DNA from: UBA3495 sp964629875
GTDB taxonomy: Bacteria > Chloroflexota > Dehalococcoidia > Lucifugimonadales > UBA3495
Assembly (NCBI GenBank): GCA_964629875.1
Contig: CAZVRK010000012.1
Coordinates: 1 to 64,000 of the forward strand
Direction: 5' to 3'
Length of the DNA: 64,000 bases
Made by a program: the position numbers and the translations under genes. The notes below the pieces were generated by a model. It searched no databases. It saw only the letters and a list, made by a program, of their open reading frames with translations, and was not told where the DNA came from. Positions 35,764 to 44,927 of this stretch are shown piece after piece (position 1 is the stretch's first letter; the number at the start of each line of letters is the position of its first letter).

Positions 35764-35867
35764 CCTACTTACCTTGACCTTACTGCAGCGACGAGGTATT
35801 TTTAAAAGCAACCTCGTGTTTGACAGACATACTCTGTCGAGTTCGTATCATCCAAGAAGGTCACTGA

Positions 35868-36761
35868 TTGCTAATCAAGGATATTTTAAAAACTTCCCGA
35901 ACTATCTCATGTGAATTCTTTCCTCCTAAAGACACGGAGGGAATTAATAACGTACTGGAAGTAGCCGGTAGGCTAAAAGCCTACAGTCCCAGTTTTGTTT
36001 CTGTAACATACGGTGCCGGAGGTACCACACAAGCCTTTTCCGAGGAAATAACTCTTCGTTTAAAGCGCGAACTAAATTTTGAAGTAATGGCTCATTTGAC
36101 CTGTGTTTCTCAAACCCAGTCAGAGATCGATGAAGTACTCGAGCGACTGGTATCATCGGGAATAGAAAATATTATTGCCCTGCGCGGAGACCCTCCTGCT
36201 GGCGATAGCAGTTTTGTCCCAGTTGAAGGTGGATTTGCACATGCTTCGGACTTGATCAAACATATTGATCACAAATTTTCCTTTGGAATAGCCGCTGCTT
36301 GCTATCCGGAAGGCCATACAGAATCTATAGACTTGTACTCCGACATACAGTATGCGAAATTAAAAGTCGATAATGGAGCCGATTTCCTAGTCACTCAACT
36401 TTTTTATGACAATCAAGACTTTTATGATTTTGTTGAACGTGCCCAAAAAGCAGGGATAACAGTACCGATAATTCCAGGAATACTACCTATTCTTAGCGCA
36501 CCACAGATCCGCAGATTCACCTCCATGTGTGGTGCTAGCATCCCAAGCCAACTGGATACGCAATTGGATAAACACCACGATGACGACAAGACAGTCCGTC
36601 AAATTGGCATCGAACACGCTATTAACCAAGTGGAAGACCTATGGGCAAATGGTGTTCAAGGAATCCATTTTTACGTGCTCAACAGGAGTTATTCAGTATC
36701 GAAGATATTGGACTCATTGCAGATTCCTGATCACACCAATCTTTCCAAAACCACTACCTAG
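35868..36761 (+). CDS. metF: Methylenetetrahydrofolate reductase
   Basis: Flavoprotein TIM barrel of 297 residues that reduces 5,10-methylene-THF to 5-methyl-THF for methionine synthesis. SCEFFPPKDTEGINNVL near the N-terminus, FVSVTYGAGGTTQ, IIALRGDPPAGD and DFLVTQLFYDNQ are MetF motifs. Start is TTG after AAGAAGG. The gene is complete: its stop (36759-36761) lies 31 bases before the first N-run, and its last 24 bases recur in the 55-base copy beyond the gap. Confidence 0.94.
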   Translation: MLIKDILKTSRTISCEFFPPKDTEGINNVLEVAGRLKAYSPSFVSVTYGAGGTTQAFSEEITLRLKRELNFEVMAHLTCVSQTQSEIDEVLERLVSSGIENIIALRGDPPAGDSSFVPVEGGFAHASDLIKHIDHKFSFGIAAACYPEGHTESIDLYSDIQYAKLKVDNGADFLVTQLFYDNQDFYDFVERAQKAGITVPIIPGILPILSAPQIRRFTSMCGASIPSQLDTQLDKHHDDDKTVRQIGIEHAINQVEDLWANGVQGIHFYVLNRSYSVSKILDSLQIPDHTNLSKTTT

Positions 36762-36792
36762 TAAATATAGGTTTAACTATTCTTTAACTATT
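36738..36792. repeat. 55-base contig overlap, left copy of gap 1
   Basis: Identical base for base to 36893-36947. The two copies directly flank the 100-N run. This is an assembly overlap of k-mer length and not a biological repeat; see the gap entry. Confidence 0.9.
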
Positions 36793-36892
36793 NNNNNNNN
36801 NNNNNNNNNNNNNNNNNNNNNNNNNNNNNNNNNNNNNNNNNNNNNNNNNNNNNNNNNNNNNNNNNNNNNNNNNNNNNNNNNNNNNNNNNNNN
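36793..36892. other. Assembly gap 1 (100 N), probably false
   Basis: Exactly 100 N between two exact 55-base copies of the same sequence. Merging the copies removes 155 bases and gives a normal metF-acpS spacing of 57 bases. No coding sequence seems to be missing. Confidence 0.9.
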
Positions 36893-36947
36893 AATCTTTC
36901 CAAAACCACTACCTAGTAAATATAGGTTTAACTATTCTTTAACTATT
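36893..36947. repeat. 55-base contig overlap, right copy of gap 1
   Basis: Second copy of the metF 3' end and its downstream spacer, identical to 36738-36792. It should not be annotated as a metF fragment. Confidence 0.9.
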
Positions 36948-36973
36948 AAATGTAATCTGTATCGGAAGTAGTT

Positions 36974-37339
36974 ATGGTACAAACCGGCGTGGATATTATC
37001 GAAATTCCTAGAATAAAAGGTGTACTCGAACGCTACGGACACCGTTTCTTAAACCGTATCTTTACCCCAAACGAAATAGCATACTGCAGAGAAAGAGCCC
37101 CTAACCTAGCAGCAAGGTTCGCTGCAAAAGAAGCAACCATGAAAGCCCTTGGGACTGGTGCGAGGGGAGTCTCATGGAAAGATATAGAAGTCACTCGCCA
37201 AAAAAGCGGAGCTCCAAGTATTCAGCTGTACGGTAGAGCTTCAGAACGCGCTGACAAACTGGGGATCATTGAAATAAGTATTAGCCTGTCACACTCTAGG
37301 GAATACGCAGTGGCTTTTGTTATAGCGTCCCACAAATAA
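36974..37339 (+). CDS. acpS: Holo-[acyl-carrier-protein] synthase
   Basis: Transfers phosphopantetheine from CoA to acyl carrier protein. The 121 residues carry the magnesium ligands Asp7 in GVDIIEI and Glu53 in RFAAKEATMKALGTG, and VSISHSREYA-like SLSHSREYAVAFV near the end. Length and motifs are those of bacterial AcpS. Two bases separate its stop from the nnr start, a common acpS-nnr pairing. Confidence 0.95.
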   Translation: MVQTGVDIIEIPRIKGVLERYGHRFLNRIFTPNEIAYCRERAPNLAARFAAKEATMKALGTGARGVSWKDIEVTRQKSGAPSIQLYGRASERADKLGIIEISISLSHSREYAVAFVIASHK

Positions 37340-37341
37340 CG

Positions 37342-38916
37342 ATGAAGATCGTCAACAGCAAACAGATGAGTGCATTGGAACAATCCAGTTCTGACTTCGG
37401 GGTAAGTACTGGGGATTTAATGCAAAACGCTGCCCATGCCGTTGCTAGGCTAATAGAACAAAGTATATCGCCTTTAACATCAAGAAATATAACAGTACTG
37501 GTAGGCCCAGGTAACAATGGTTCCGATGGTCTACTAATTGCAGGTTTACTCCACAAATGGGGAGCTTCAGTAACAGTATATATAACGCGAGGACGGGCCA
37601 GTAACGATTTACTACTTCAGAAAATCTCTGATGAGCACGTTACATGCGTGTTTGGTCCGGATGACTCATATTATGCCAATTTGAGAAATTTGGTCAGTCA
37701 AAGCGATCTGCTCGTGGATTGCATACTGGGAGCCAACCAAAATTACAGACCTTTAGATGAAAATACCTCATCTATCTGCACGATAATAAACGAACGCTCA
37801 AATAATCCTAGCTACGCTAAATGCCTTTCAGTGGACATCCCGACTGGGATATATCCGGACACGGGCGAAGTGGACTCGGCTGCTATAAGAGCAGACATCA
37901 CAGCTGCACTCGGATTTCCCAAACTAGGATTATTCACTCTTCCAGGAAACGACTACATCGGAGAACTACACACTCTGGACATTGGACTTCCAAATAACCT
38001 CCAATTGACAAGTGATATCAACGTAGAATTACTAACATCGGAATACATATCCACGCTGTTGCCGATACGTGCTAGGAACTCTCATAAAGGAACATATGGA
38101 CACACATTACTGGTAGGAGGATCAAAAAACTATATTGGTGCCCCTTCACTATCAGGACTCGCAGCCATGAGAGCGGGTACGGGACTACTTACTATCGCCA
38201 CACCAAAAACCATATATCCCATTGTTGCTAGTAACGTCATAGAAGCTATACATTTACCAATCTCCGAGAACGAAGATGGCAATATAAGTGCCGAGGCTGT
38301 CCCCCAGATTATGAACAACATAGACAAATACGATGTCTTGGCTATCGGGCCTGGATTAAACCAGTCCGCGACAACACAAGATTTCTTGTTTTCACTATTA
38401 AAATCCCTAACTAATACAGATATACCATTAATCATTGACGCCGATGGATTAAACAATTTATCCGTGATCCCACATTGGTGGACATTATTAACTTCTCCTA
38501 CGATACTAACTCCTCACCCCGGGGAATTATCCACACTTACCGGAGAATCAGTAGCAGATATACAGAGTAATAGGTTGGCAATATCCCAAGAATATTCTCA
38601 AAAGTGGGGAGTCACATTAGTACTAAAAGGGGCCCTGACGGTGACAAGCACTAGAACCGGATATAGTTATATTTCACCTTTTGCGAACTCCAATTTAGCC
38701 ACAGCTGGCACAGGAGACGTACTCACTGGAATAATCGCTGGATTGATGGCACAGGGAATAGAATCTTGGCATGCAGCTTTATCTGGTGTTTACACTCATG
38801 GATATGCAGGTGAACTGGGAAGTAACTATTTTGGAGCATCCGGCATGATCGCTTCCGATCTCGTTACATATATCCCACATGCAATGCGGCACATTCGAAT
38901 AGATATTCACGACTAG
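37342..38916 (+). CDS. nnr: Bifunctional NAD(P)H-hydrate repair enzyme
   Basis: Repairs hydrated NAD(P)H. The 524 residues hold two domains: an N-terminal YjeF epimerase (about 1-220, with VGPGNNGSDGLLIAGLL and SVDIPTGIYPDTGEV) and a C-terminal ADP/ATP-dependent dehydratase (about 235-515, with GTYGHTLLVGGSKNYIGAP, ILTPHPGELSTLTG and ATAGTGDVLTGIIAGL). Both key motifs are intact, so both activities are expected. Directly behind acpS in one transcript. Confidence 0.94.
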   Translation: MKIVNSKQMSALEQSSSDFGVSTGDLMQNAAHAVARLIEQSISPLTSRNITVLVGPGNNGSDGLLIAGLLHKWGASVTVYITRGRASNDLLLQKISDEHVTCVFGPDDSYYANLRNLVSQSDLLVDCILGANQNYRPLDENTSSICTIINERSNNPSYAKCLSVDIPTGIYPDTGEVDSAAIRADITAALGFPKLGLFTLPGNDYIGELHTLDIGLPNNLQLTSDINVELLTSEYISTLLPIRARNSHKGTYGHTLLVGGSKNYIGAPSLSGLAAMRAGTGLLTIATPKTIYPIVASNVIEAIHLPISENEDGNISAEAVPQIMNNIDKYDVLAIGPGLNQSATTQDFLFSLLKSLTNTDIPLIIDADGLNNLSVIPHWWTLLTSPTILTPHPGELSTLTGESVADIQSNRLAISQEYSQKWGVTLVLKGALTVTSTRTGYSYISPFANSNLATAGTGDVLTGIIAGLMAQGIESWHAALSGVYTHGYAGELGSNYFGASGMIASDLVTYIPHAMRHIRIDIHD

Positions 38917-39021
38917 GCTGACTCTGGCATACTCTATGATTTACAATAAATCGGTACAAACTAATTAGACTGAAAATCATCAACAGATATCCACTACTAA
39001 TACAATAGATGATTTCATAGT

Positions 39022-39957
39022 ATGGAGTTACCTTTGCCATTCAACGATTTGATAAATACATTGAGAGATGGTGACGGACAAATCTCTACAGACAACCTCT
39101 CTGATCTATCTGACTTAACAAGATCTGAGATCACGGAGTTTGTTGCATTATGGAGTAACTTCTCTGAAGATTATCAACAATGGCTGATTTCCACACTGGT
39201 AGAAATGACAGAGGAAAGTAGTGAACTCGATTTTTCTTCCATATTTAAAATCGGTCTCAAATCAGAATACGATTTCGTCGTGTCTAAATGTATTGACGGA
39301 CTATGGGAATATGAAGATCGGTCTGTGATACCCGATTTTATAGCAGTTTTATCATCTGACAATCTATCCGACACGAGGTCTACATGCGCTGCTGCCTTAG
39401 GAAAATTCGGCCCTTTACTACATGATAAGAAAATACTACAAACAGATGCTGATTTAGTTTATGAAAACCTCATGTCGACATTATCAGACGAGTCAGAAAA
39501 TCTAGAGGTTCGACGCAGGTGCCTAGAATCCATAGCAGAGTTTAATAATGAAGATGTAAATGAAGATGTAGAGGAATACATAAAGTGGGCCTATTCTAGC
39601 GGGGATACAGACTTAAAAGCTAGTTCAATATATGCAATGGGCAGAAGTGGAGAAACAGTATGGTTACCCATTTTGCTTATAGAACTTAAGAGTATTGATC
39701 CTTCGATCAGATATGAATCTGCAATAGCCTGCGGCATTTTAGGTGAAGATGACGTACTCCCTCATTTAGAGGAATTACTGCAAGACGATGACAATCAGGT
39801 TCAGATAGCTGCATGTGCAGCACTAGGAAACATCGGAGGTACACTATCAAGGCAGATACTGACCAAGTTCCTTGAGAATTGTGACCCTGACTTGGAACAG
39901 ATAGCGCAACTAGCTCTGGAAAATACTGAATTTCTCGAAGACCCAATGGGTTTCTAA
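39022..39957 (+). CDS. HEAT-repeat protein
   Basis: Acidic, all-helical protein of 311 residues built from HEAT/armadillo-like repeats. Repeats such as DLKASSIYAMGRSGETVWLP and IRYESAIACGILGEDDVLP, then VQIAACAALGNIGG, fit the consensus of helix pairs with small residues before a turn. No enzyme motif, signal peptide or membrane helix is seen. Such proteins are scaffolds or, in the phycobilin-lyase-like branch, cofactor chaperones; nothing nearby decides between these. It stands alone between nnr and a PNPOx-like gene. Confidence 0.8.
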   Translation: MELPLPFNDLINTLRDGDGQISTDNLSDLSDLTRSEITEFVALWSNFSEDYQQWLISTLVEMTEESSELDFSSIFKIGLKSEYDFVVSKCIDGLWEYEDRSVIPDFIAVLSSDNLSDTRSTCAAALGKFGPLLHDKKILQTDADLVYENLMSTLSDESENLEVRRRCLESIAEFNNEDVNEDVEEYIKWAYSSGDTDLKASSIYAMGRSGETVWLPILLIELKSIDPSIRYESAIACGILGEDDVLPHLEELLQDDDNQVQIAACAALGNIGGTLSRQILTKFLENCDPDLEQIAQLALENTEFLEDPMGF

Positions 39958-40051
39958 CTCATACACATATCACCAATAAAAATATAACAATTCCTATCAA
40001 CTGTCCCACCCGCGGTACTTAAAATTCTTCAAACACTTAATTGGAGATATA

Positions 40052-40477
40052 TTGGCAGAATCTATCAAGCAATACCTCGAAATCTTTGAGACATGTCCGA
40101 TCGCTCATTTAGCAACTGCTGATCAGGATGCCACTCCCCATGTTATACCGGTGTGCTGTGTTTCGGACGGAGATTCCATTTTTTCTGTCCTTGATCAAAA
40201 ACCTAAAACCGTTAAACTTACTAATTTAAAGAGAGTCAGAAATATACTTTGCAATCCCAAAGTCTCTCTCGTTATAGATCACTACGACAACAATTGGCAG
40301 AAGCTTTGGTATTTATTAATAATGGGCAATGCAAGCCTTATAAATACCGGCTCATCCCATTCAAAAGCAATCGATTTGCTACACATCAAATACCCCCAAT
40401 ACCATGATATGGACATAGATAACAACCCAATTATTGAGATTAATCCAACACGCATCGTGGCTTGGGGCATTCAATAG
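40052..40477 (+). CDS. Pyridoxamine 5'-phosphate oxidase-like (FMN/F420-binding split barrel) protein
   Basis: Split beta-barrel protein of 141 residues. CPIAHLATADQDATPHVIPVC in the first strands, FSVLDQKPKTVKLTNLKRV (the cofactor-phosphate segment) and SLVIDHYDNNWQKLWYLLIMG follow the pattern of Rv1155-like PPOX proteins that use F420 or FMN. The C-terminal ARIVAWG-like TRIVAWGIQ is typical of the group. The start is a TTG five bases after GGAG. Probably a small reductase or flavin/heme-binding protein; true PdxH is less likely. Confidence 0.82.
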   Translation: MAESIKQYLEIFETCPIAHLATADQDATPHVIPVCCVSDGDSIFSVLDQKPKTVKLTNLKRVRNILCNPKVSLVIDHYDNNWQKLWYLLIMGNASLINTGSSHSKAIDLLHIKYPQYHDMDIDNNPIIEINPTRIVAWGIQ

Positions 40478-40600
40478 TTTCCGTTTTTCAGAAATCCATG
40501 CTCTAACAAGAAACTCTATGTATAATAGTCGAAATCAAACATCCGACAATCGACATTACGTGCAAGGTTTGAAAACCCATCAAATATAAGGAGTCTATTC

Positions 40601-42241
40601 ATGGATGGAGTTACCGCCATAGCCAACGTACTCAAACTTGAAGGGGTTGAGTGGATCGGGTGCATGCCTTCAAACCCACTTATAGAAGCTGCGGCAATAG
40701 CAGGTATAAGACCTATAGTTGTCAGACAGGAAAGAACCGGCATACATATGGCCGATGGTTTCTCAAGAATAAATAATGGTAAGAAAACAGGAATATTTTT
40801 AATGCAAGCTGGGCCTGGTGCGGAAAATGCTTTTGGAGGAGTTGCGCAAGCGTATGCAGACTCCGTTCCTATACTTCTCCTTCCGGCTGGTGCATCACGT
40901 AGAAGGAGCAATACTGATCCTGTTTTTAACCCAACAATCAGCTACCAAAGTATAACCAAATGGGCTGCCCAGATAAATTTTGCTGACCGAGTGCCAGAAC
41001 TAATGAGGCGTGCTTATACCCATTTAAGATCTGGCAAACCGGGGCCAGTATTGCTAGAGATTCCAGGAGACTTACACACAGAAGAAATCGGAGAAGAAGA
41101 CTTCGACTATGAGCCTCCCACCATCCTGCGCACTGCTGGAGACCCGGAATCGATTAATAAAGCAGTAGATGCTCTATTATCTGCCAGAAGGCCAGTCATT
41201 TTTGCAGGTCAGGGTGTTCTGTATTCAGAAGCTACGCGAGAACTACTGACAATTGCAGAATACCTGCAGATACCCGTCATAACAACACTAGAAGGCAAGA
41301 GTGCTTTCCCTGAAAATCATCCTTTGTCATTGGGTATAGGAGGGTCCAGCACAACAGAAGCCGTTCACGAATTTCTAAATGCTTCTGATCTTGTATTTGG
41401 AATAGGTGCAAGTTTTACAAAGAGTAATTTCACAGTCCCTATACCAGCAGGTAAAACTATAATACACGCAACTAATTCAGATAGTGATATAAACAAAGAC
41501 TATAAGAGCCAACATCCCATAGTTGGAGACGCCAAACTAGTTTTGACCCAATTCATGGAGGGTATACAAAAAAATACCGACAATGTACCACGCAAACCGG
41601 ACACCGAACTTACGACCAAGATCCAGAATCACAGGGAACACTGGCTTGACCAATGGATGCCGCGATTAACCTCCGAAGAAATACCTATAAATCCTTATCG
41701 AGTTGTGTGGGATATCATGAAATCGGTAGATCTTGATAACACCATCGTTACCCATGAATCAGGTAGTTCTAGAGAACAAGTAACTCCATTCTGGGAAGCA
41801 CGAGCCCCACGAAGTTTCATAGGATGGGGGAAATCCACTCAGCTAGGATACAGTCTGGGATTAGCTTTTGGAGCGAAACTAGCCTCCCCAGAAAAACAGG
41901 TAATTAACTTTATGGGCGATGCTGCATTCGGGATGGTAGGACTAGACGTAGAGACCGCAGTCAGGGAGGGAATACCGATCACGACAATAGTAATGAACAA
42001 CTACACTATGGGCATTTATGCAAACAGTCGTATGCCGACCGCTGTTGAGCGCTATAACACCAAAAGTCTTTCTGGAGAGTTTTCTGAGGTAGCCAAGGCA
42101 CTTGGGGCATACAGTGAAAAAATCACCGATCCATCAGAGATAATCCCCGCCATGCACAGAGCGCGTGCTGCCAACGAATCAGGGCAATACGCCTTGTTGG
42201 AGTTTATTACTGTTGAAGATGGAACCTTCTCAAAGTACTAA
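40601..42241 (+). CDS. Thiamine diphosphate-dependent enzyme, acetolactate synthase/benzoylformate decarboxylase family
   Basis: 546-residue ThDP enzyme with the usual three domains: pyrimidine-binding (Glu44 in VVRQERTGIHMADG, the activating glutamate), central (GQGVLYSEATREL), and pyrophosphate-binding, where GD-x25-NN runs from 439 (FMGDAAFG) to 467 (VMNNYTM) and binds the magnesium. Not a clear IlvB: no regulatory subunit or other ilv gene lies near, and the N-terminus CMPSNPLIEAAAIAGIRP resembles the less defined decarboxylase/oxalyl-CoA-type branch. TAAGGAG lies before the ATG. A cupin gene follows by 78 bases. Confidence 0.88.
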   Translation: MDGVTAIANVLKLEGVEWIGCMPSNPLIEAAAIAGIRPIVVRQERTGIHMADGFSRINNGKKTGIFLMQAGPGAENAFGGVAQAYADSVPILLLPAGASRRRSNTDPVFNPTISYQSITKWAAQINFADRVPELMRRAYTHLRSGKPGPVLLEIPGDLHTEEIGEEDFDYEPPTILRTAGDPESINKAVDALLSARRPVIFAGQGVLYSEATRELLTIAEYLQIPVITTLEGKSAFPENHPLSLGIGGSSTTEAVHEFLNASDLVFGIGASFTKSNFTVPIPAGKTIIHATNSDSDINKDYKSQHPIVGDAKLVLTQFMEGIQKNTDNVPRKPDTELTTKIQNHREHWLDQWMPRLTSEEIPINPYRVVWDIMKSVDLDNTIVTHESGSSREQVTPFWEARAPRSFIGWGKSTQLGYSLGLAFGAKLASPEKQVINFMGDAAFGMVGLDVETAVREGIPITTIVMNNYTMGIYANSRMPTAVERYNTKSLSGEFSEVAKALGAYSEKITDPSEIIPAMHRARAANESGQYALLEFITVEDGTFSKY

Positions 42242-42319
42242 ATTTGTGTGGGTATATCCATGGTTATTACATAGATATTGGAAAAGACATCAACTTAAAA
42301 ATCGACACAGGGGTATCTA

Positions 42320-42649
42320 ATGTCATATTTCAAAGACGCTGACGCAAGAGAATCTAAAGAGCTCATTGAAGGGGCGAGGACACAAACGTTCTGGGGCGAC
42401 AATATGCTGCTTTCTCTTGTAAGCATTGACGCGAATTCAGAAGTTCCAAACCACACCCATCCACACGAGCAAGCTGGAATAGTGATAGAAGGTGAATTAG
42501 AAATGGGGATAGGTGGTGAAGTTAAGACATTAAAACCAGGTGACATGTACATCATACCTGGAAACATCGAACACTATGCCAAATGTGGAGATATCCCCGC
42601 CAAAGCACTAGACGTATTCAGTCCTGTTAGAGAAGAATTCAAATATTAG
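42320..42649 (+). CDS. Small cupin-domain protein
   Basis: 109-residue single cupin. The metal site is textbook: NHTHPHEQAGIVIEGELEM supplies His45, His47 and Glu50 or Gln51, and PGDMYIIPGNIEHYAKC supplies the closing His85. AGGGG lies close before the ATG. It follows the ThDP enzyme and may act on a related metabolite; a small dioxygenase, isomerase or ligand-sensing role is known in the family. It ends three bases from the convergent gamma-glutamyltransferase. Confidence 0.86.
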   Translation: MSYFKDADARESKELIEGARTQTFWGDNMLLSLVSIDANSEVPNHTHPHEQAGIVIEGELEMGIGGEVKTLKPGDMYIIPGNIEHYAKCGDIPAKALDVFSPVREEFKY

Positions 42650-42651
42650 GG

Positions 42652-44244
42652 TTACCAGCCAATTGCGCATCCATCTTTGCGAGGTTCTGATCCGCCACTC
42701 AAAACACCGGACTCCGGATCTCGCATTATAAGCTGTGCTCCACCCATTCCGACACGGGTATATCCATCAGCAAACCTAATATCATGCCCACGATTTTGGA
42801 GATCGGTGATCACAGTATTTGATAACCCTTCTTCCAACACTACAGCGTCTCCCATCACCATAAACCTCAAAGCATTCAATGATTCCTGTGGATCCATATC
42901 AAAATCAACCATATTGGATAGAACCTGTAGATGACCTTGTGGTTGCATGAAACCTCCCATAACACCATAACAGAGGTACAATTCGTCACCAATAGTCGCC
43001 ATAGCTGGAATAATAGTGTGAAACGGTCGTTTTCCAGGCTCTAATATATTCGGATGAGTTTTATCAAGTGAGAACAAAGCCCCTCTATTCTGCAATACAA
43101 CCCCAGTATCTGGTGCAACTAAACCACTGCCAAAATTATTGAATACGCTATTTATAAAGGAACAAGCATTCCCAGCACCATCAACACAACTTATATAGAC
43201 CGTATCACTGCCACCAAAGGGTTTTCCATACGGAACGGTTTTCATTGCCTTGAGCGGGTCTACCAACTTTCTCCTGCCATCTGCATAATCTTTAGAAATT
43301 AGTTCAGATATAGGCACAGATGATTTTCTAGGATCAGCCACATACTGGTAAGCATCAGAAAAAGCAAGTCTCGTCGCTTCTATAAGATGATGGTAAGCAT
43401 CAGCTGATTGAGCACCCATGCTAGCTATGTCAAACCCCTCCGCTATATTTAGTGCTTCGAGGGCAACGATACCTTGTCCATTTGGAGGGCATTCCCAACA
43501 GGTAACTCCCCTATAGTCAGTTTTAATAGGATCATCCCAATCAGAAGTATGTGATGCCAAGTCGTCGACAGACATCCATCCCCCATTTTCTTGGATAAAG
43601 GTAGCTATTTTCTCTGCTATTTCCCCTGTATAGAAGGCTTCAGAACCACCTTCCGCTATCAATTTTAGGGTTCGCGCAAGAGTAGGCAGTTTCATAATTT
43701 CACCAGGCCTCGGTGCTCTGCCATTCTTTAGCATTTCCTGACCTGACGGATACTGTGCCAATTTTTGAGCTTGACTCGCCCATTGGTACGATATGATATC
43801 TGTGACTGGAAACCCTTCTTCAGCATATCTGATGGCTGGTGCAAGCACCTCAGACAAACTCATTGTGCCATGAGAATTTAATATAGTCTCCCAGCCATGC
43901 ACAGTACCGGGTACAGATACAGAATAAACGCCACTATCGGGTATTTGTTGATATCCTTGTGATAAAAGTTCATCTGGCGATGCAGCAGCCGGAGCTCTAC
44001 CGCTGCCGTTCAAAGCGTGAACGACGCCGTCTTTAGCATTACGGATCAGCGCGAACATATCACCACCGATTCCGGTTGATTCTGGTTCCACAACATTTAA
44101 CACGGCAGCGGCCGCCACTGAAGCATCAACAGCGTTTCCCCCTTGCATTAAAATCTGCAAACCGGCCATTGCAGCCAATGGCTGGCTTGTTGCAACCATC
44201 CCATGAGTAGCATGTACCGTAGAACGTCTTGAATCAAAAAACAT
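42652..44244 (-). CDS. Gamma-glutamyltransferase family N-terminal-nucleophile hydrolase
   Basis: 530-residue Ntn-hydrolase of the GGT family. The N-terminal part has MVATSQPLAAMAGLQILMQGGNA-like order (GGNAVDASVAAAAVLNVVEP seen), ESTGIGGDMFALI, and the autoprocessing threonine in SDTVYISCVDGAGNACSF; the GFGSG-like NNFGSGLVAPDTG and LQNRGALFSL follow, as in the YwrD-type branch rather than classical GGT. No signal peptide, so the protein is cytoplasmic. The ATG at 44244 is chosen because GGAG lies six bases before it; an in-frame TTG upstream overlaps that site. Substrate may be glutathione-like or another gamma-glutamyl or amide compound. Confidence 0.87.
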   Translation of the reverse strand: MFFDSRRSTVHATHGMVATSQPLAAMAGLQILMQGGNAVDASVAAAAVLNVVEPESTGIGGDMFALIRNAKDGVVHALNGSGRAPAAASPDELLSQGYQQIPDSGVYSVSVPGTVHGWETILNSHGTMSLSEVLAPAIRYAEEGFPVTDIISYQWASQAQKLAQYPSGQEMLKNGRAPRPGEIMKLPTLARTLKLIAEGGSEAFYTGEIAEKIATFIQENGGWMSVDDLASHTSDWDDPIKTDYRGVTCWECPPNGQGIVALEALNIAEGFDIASMGAQSADAYHHLIEATRLAFSDAYQYVADPRKSSVPISELISKDYADGRRKLVDPLKAMKTVPYGKPFGGSDTVYISCVDGAGNACSFINSVFNNFGSGLVAPDTGVVLQNRGALFSLDKTHPNILEPGKRPFHTIIPAMATIGDELYLCYGVMGGFMQPQGHLQVLSNMVDFDMDPQESLNALRFMVMGDAVVLEEGLSNTVITDLQNRGHDIRFADGYTRVGMGGAQLIMRDPESGVLSGGSEPRKDGCAIGW

Positions 44245-44271
44245 AAAACACTCCAAACCGTAGCTTAGGCC

Positions 44272-44300
44272 AGTCTATCACACTAACCTAACACTCTAAA
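44272..44300 (-). promoter_or_regulatory. Putative promoter for gamma-glutamyltransferase gene
   Basis: On the minus strand TTTAGA (44295-44300), a 17-base spacer and TAGACT (44272-44277) lie 28 bases before the ATG at 44244. The -10 matches the TAnACT form seen elsewhere. Confidence 0.45.
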
Positions 44301-44406
44301 TATTCGGAAAAACCTATATGTGTTAGGATGTGTACTGATCTTACCGTCAGCCCGTTAAAGGCAGGTAAATACTCGCGATAAAAATCAAAAATATGGAGAA
44401 CCATTA

Positions 44407-44874
44407 ATGGCAGTAGAAGTAGGTAGTACGGCCCCGAATTTTACTTTATATGATACAGATAAAAATAGCAGATCACTTGCAGAATTCAAAGGAAAGAACG
44501 TCGTACTAGCATTTTTCCCTGGTGCTTTCACAGGCTTATGCACAAAAGAGATGTGTACATTTCAAGATGACCTGAAACAATTCGACTCGTTGAATTGCCA
44601 AGTTATAGGTATCACAGTGGACTCTCCTTTTGCACAAAAGGAATGGACAGATAAGAATAATATAGATTACCCATTTCTGAGTGATTTTAACCGTCAAGTA
44701 GTAAGCGAATATGACCTGACATTCCAGAATTTAGCAGGATTAGAAGGCTACGTATCAGCTAACCGTGCTGTCGTAGTTGTAGACCCCGAAGGGATAGTTA
44801 AGTACAAGTGGATAGCCCCAAATCCGGGCGTTGAACCTGATTATGATGAAATTCGGACAGCCGTGAAACAGTAA
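44407..44874 (+). CDS. Peroxiredoxin (AhpC/TSA, BCP/PrxQ-like)
   Basis: Thiol peroxidase of 155 residues. FFPGAFTGLCTKEMCTF holds the peroxidatic Cys45 after the conserved Pro38-x3-Thr42, and Cys50 five residues later fits the resolving cysteine of BCP/PrxQ-type enzymes that form a bond within one helix. VEVGSTAPNFTLYDTDKN at the start is standard. Detoxifies peroxides in the cytoplasm with thioredoxin as donor. GGAG lies before the ATG. Divergent from the gamma-glutamyltransferase gene. Confidence 0.92.
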   Translation: MAVEVGSTAPNFTLYDTDKNSRSLAEFKGKNVVLAFFPGAFTGLCTKEMCTFQDDLKQFDSLNCQVIGITVDSPFAQKEWTDKNNIDYPFLSDFNRQVVSEYDLTFQNLAGLEGYVSANRAVVVVDPEGIVKYKWIAPNPGVEPDYDEIRTAVKQ

Positions 44875-44927
44875 TTCAACCTTCTGTTCATATAAAAATC
44901 CTCAACATTAAGTTATAGGAGTTCATT

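Noticed and set aside
35791..35817. ACGAGGT/ACCTCGT stem as a terminator after the crotonase gene
   Set aside because: Only seven pairs around a 13-base loop and no T-run after it.
35774..35851. Promoters TTGACC-17-TATTTT and TTGACA with TATCAT before metF
   Set aside because: The first overlaps a weak hairpin at 35791-35817 and the second needs a 20-base spacer; neither is convincing enough to list.
36893..36947. Second copy of the metF end as a gene fragment or direct repeat
   Set aside because: It equals the last 55 bases before the N-run exactly; it is an assembly overlap, not a pseudogene or mobile-element repeat.
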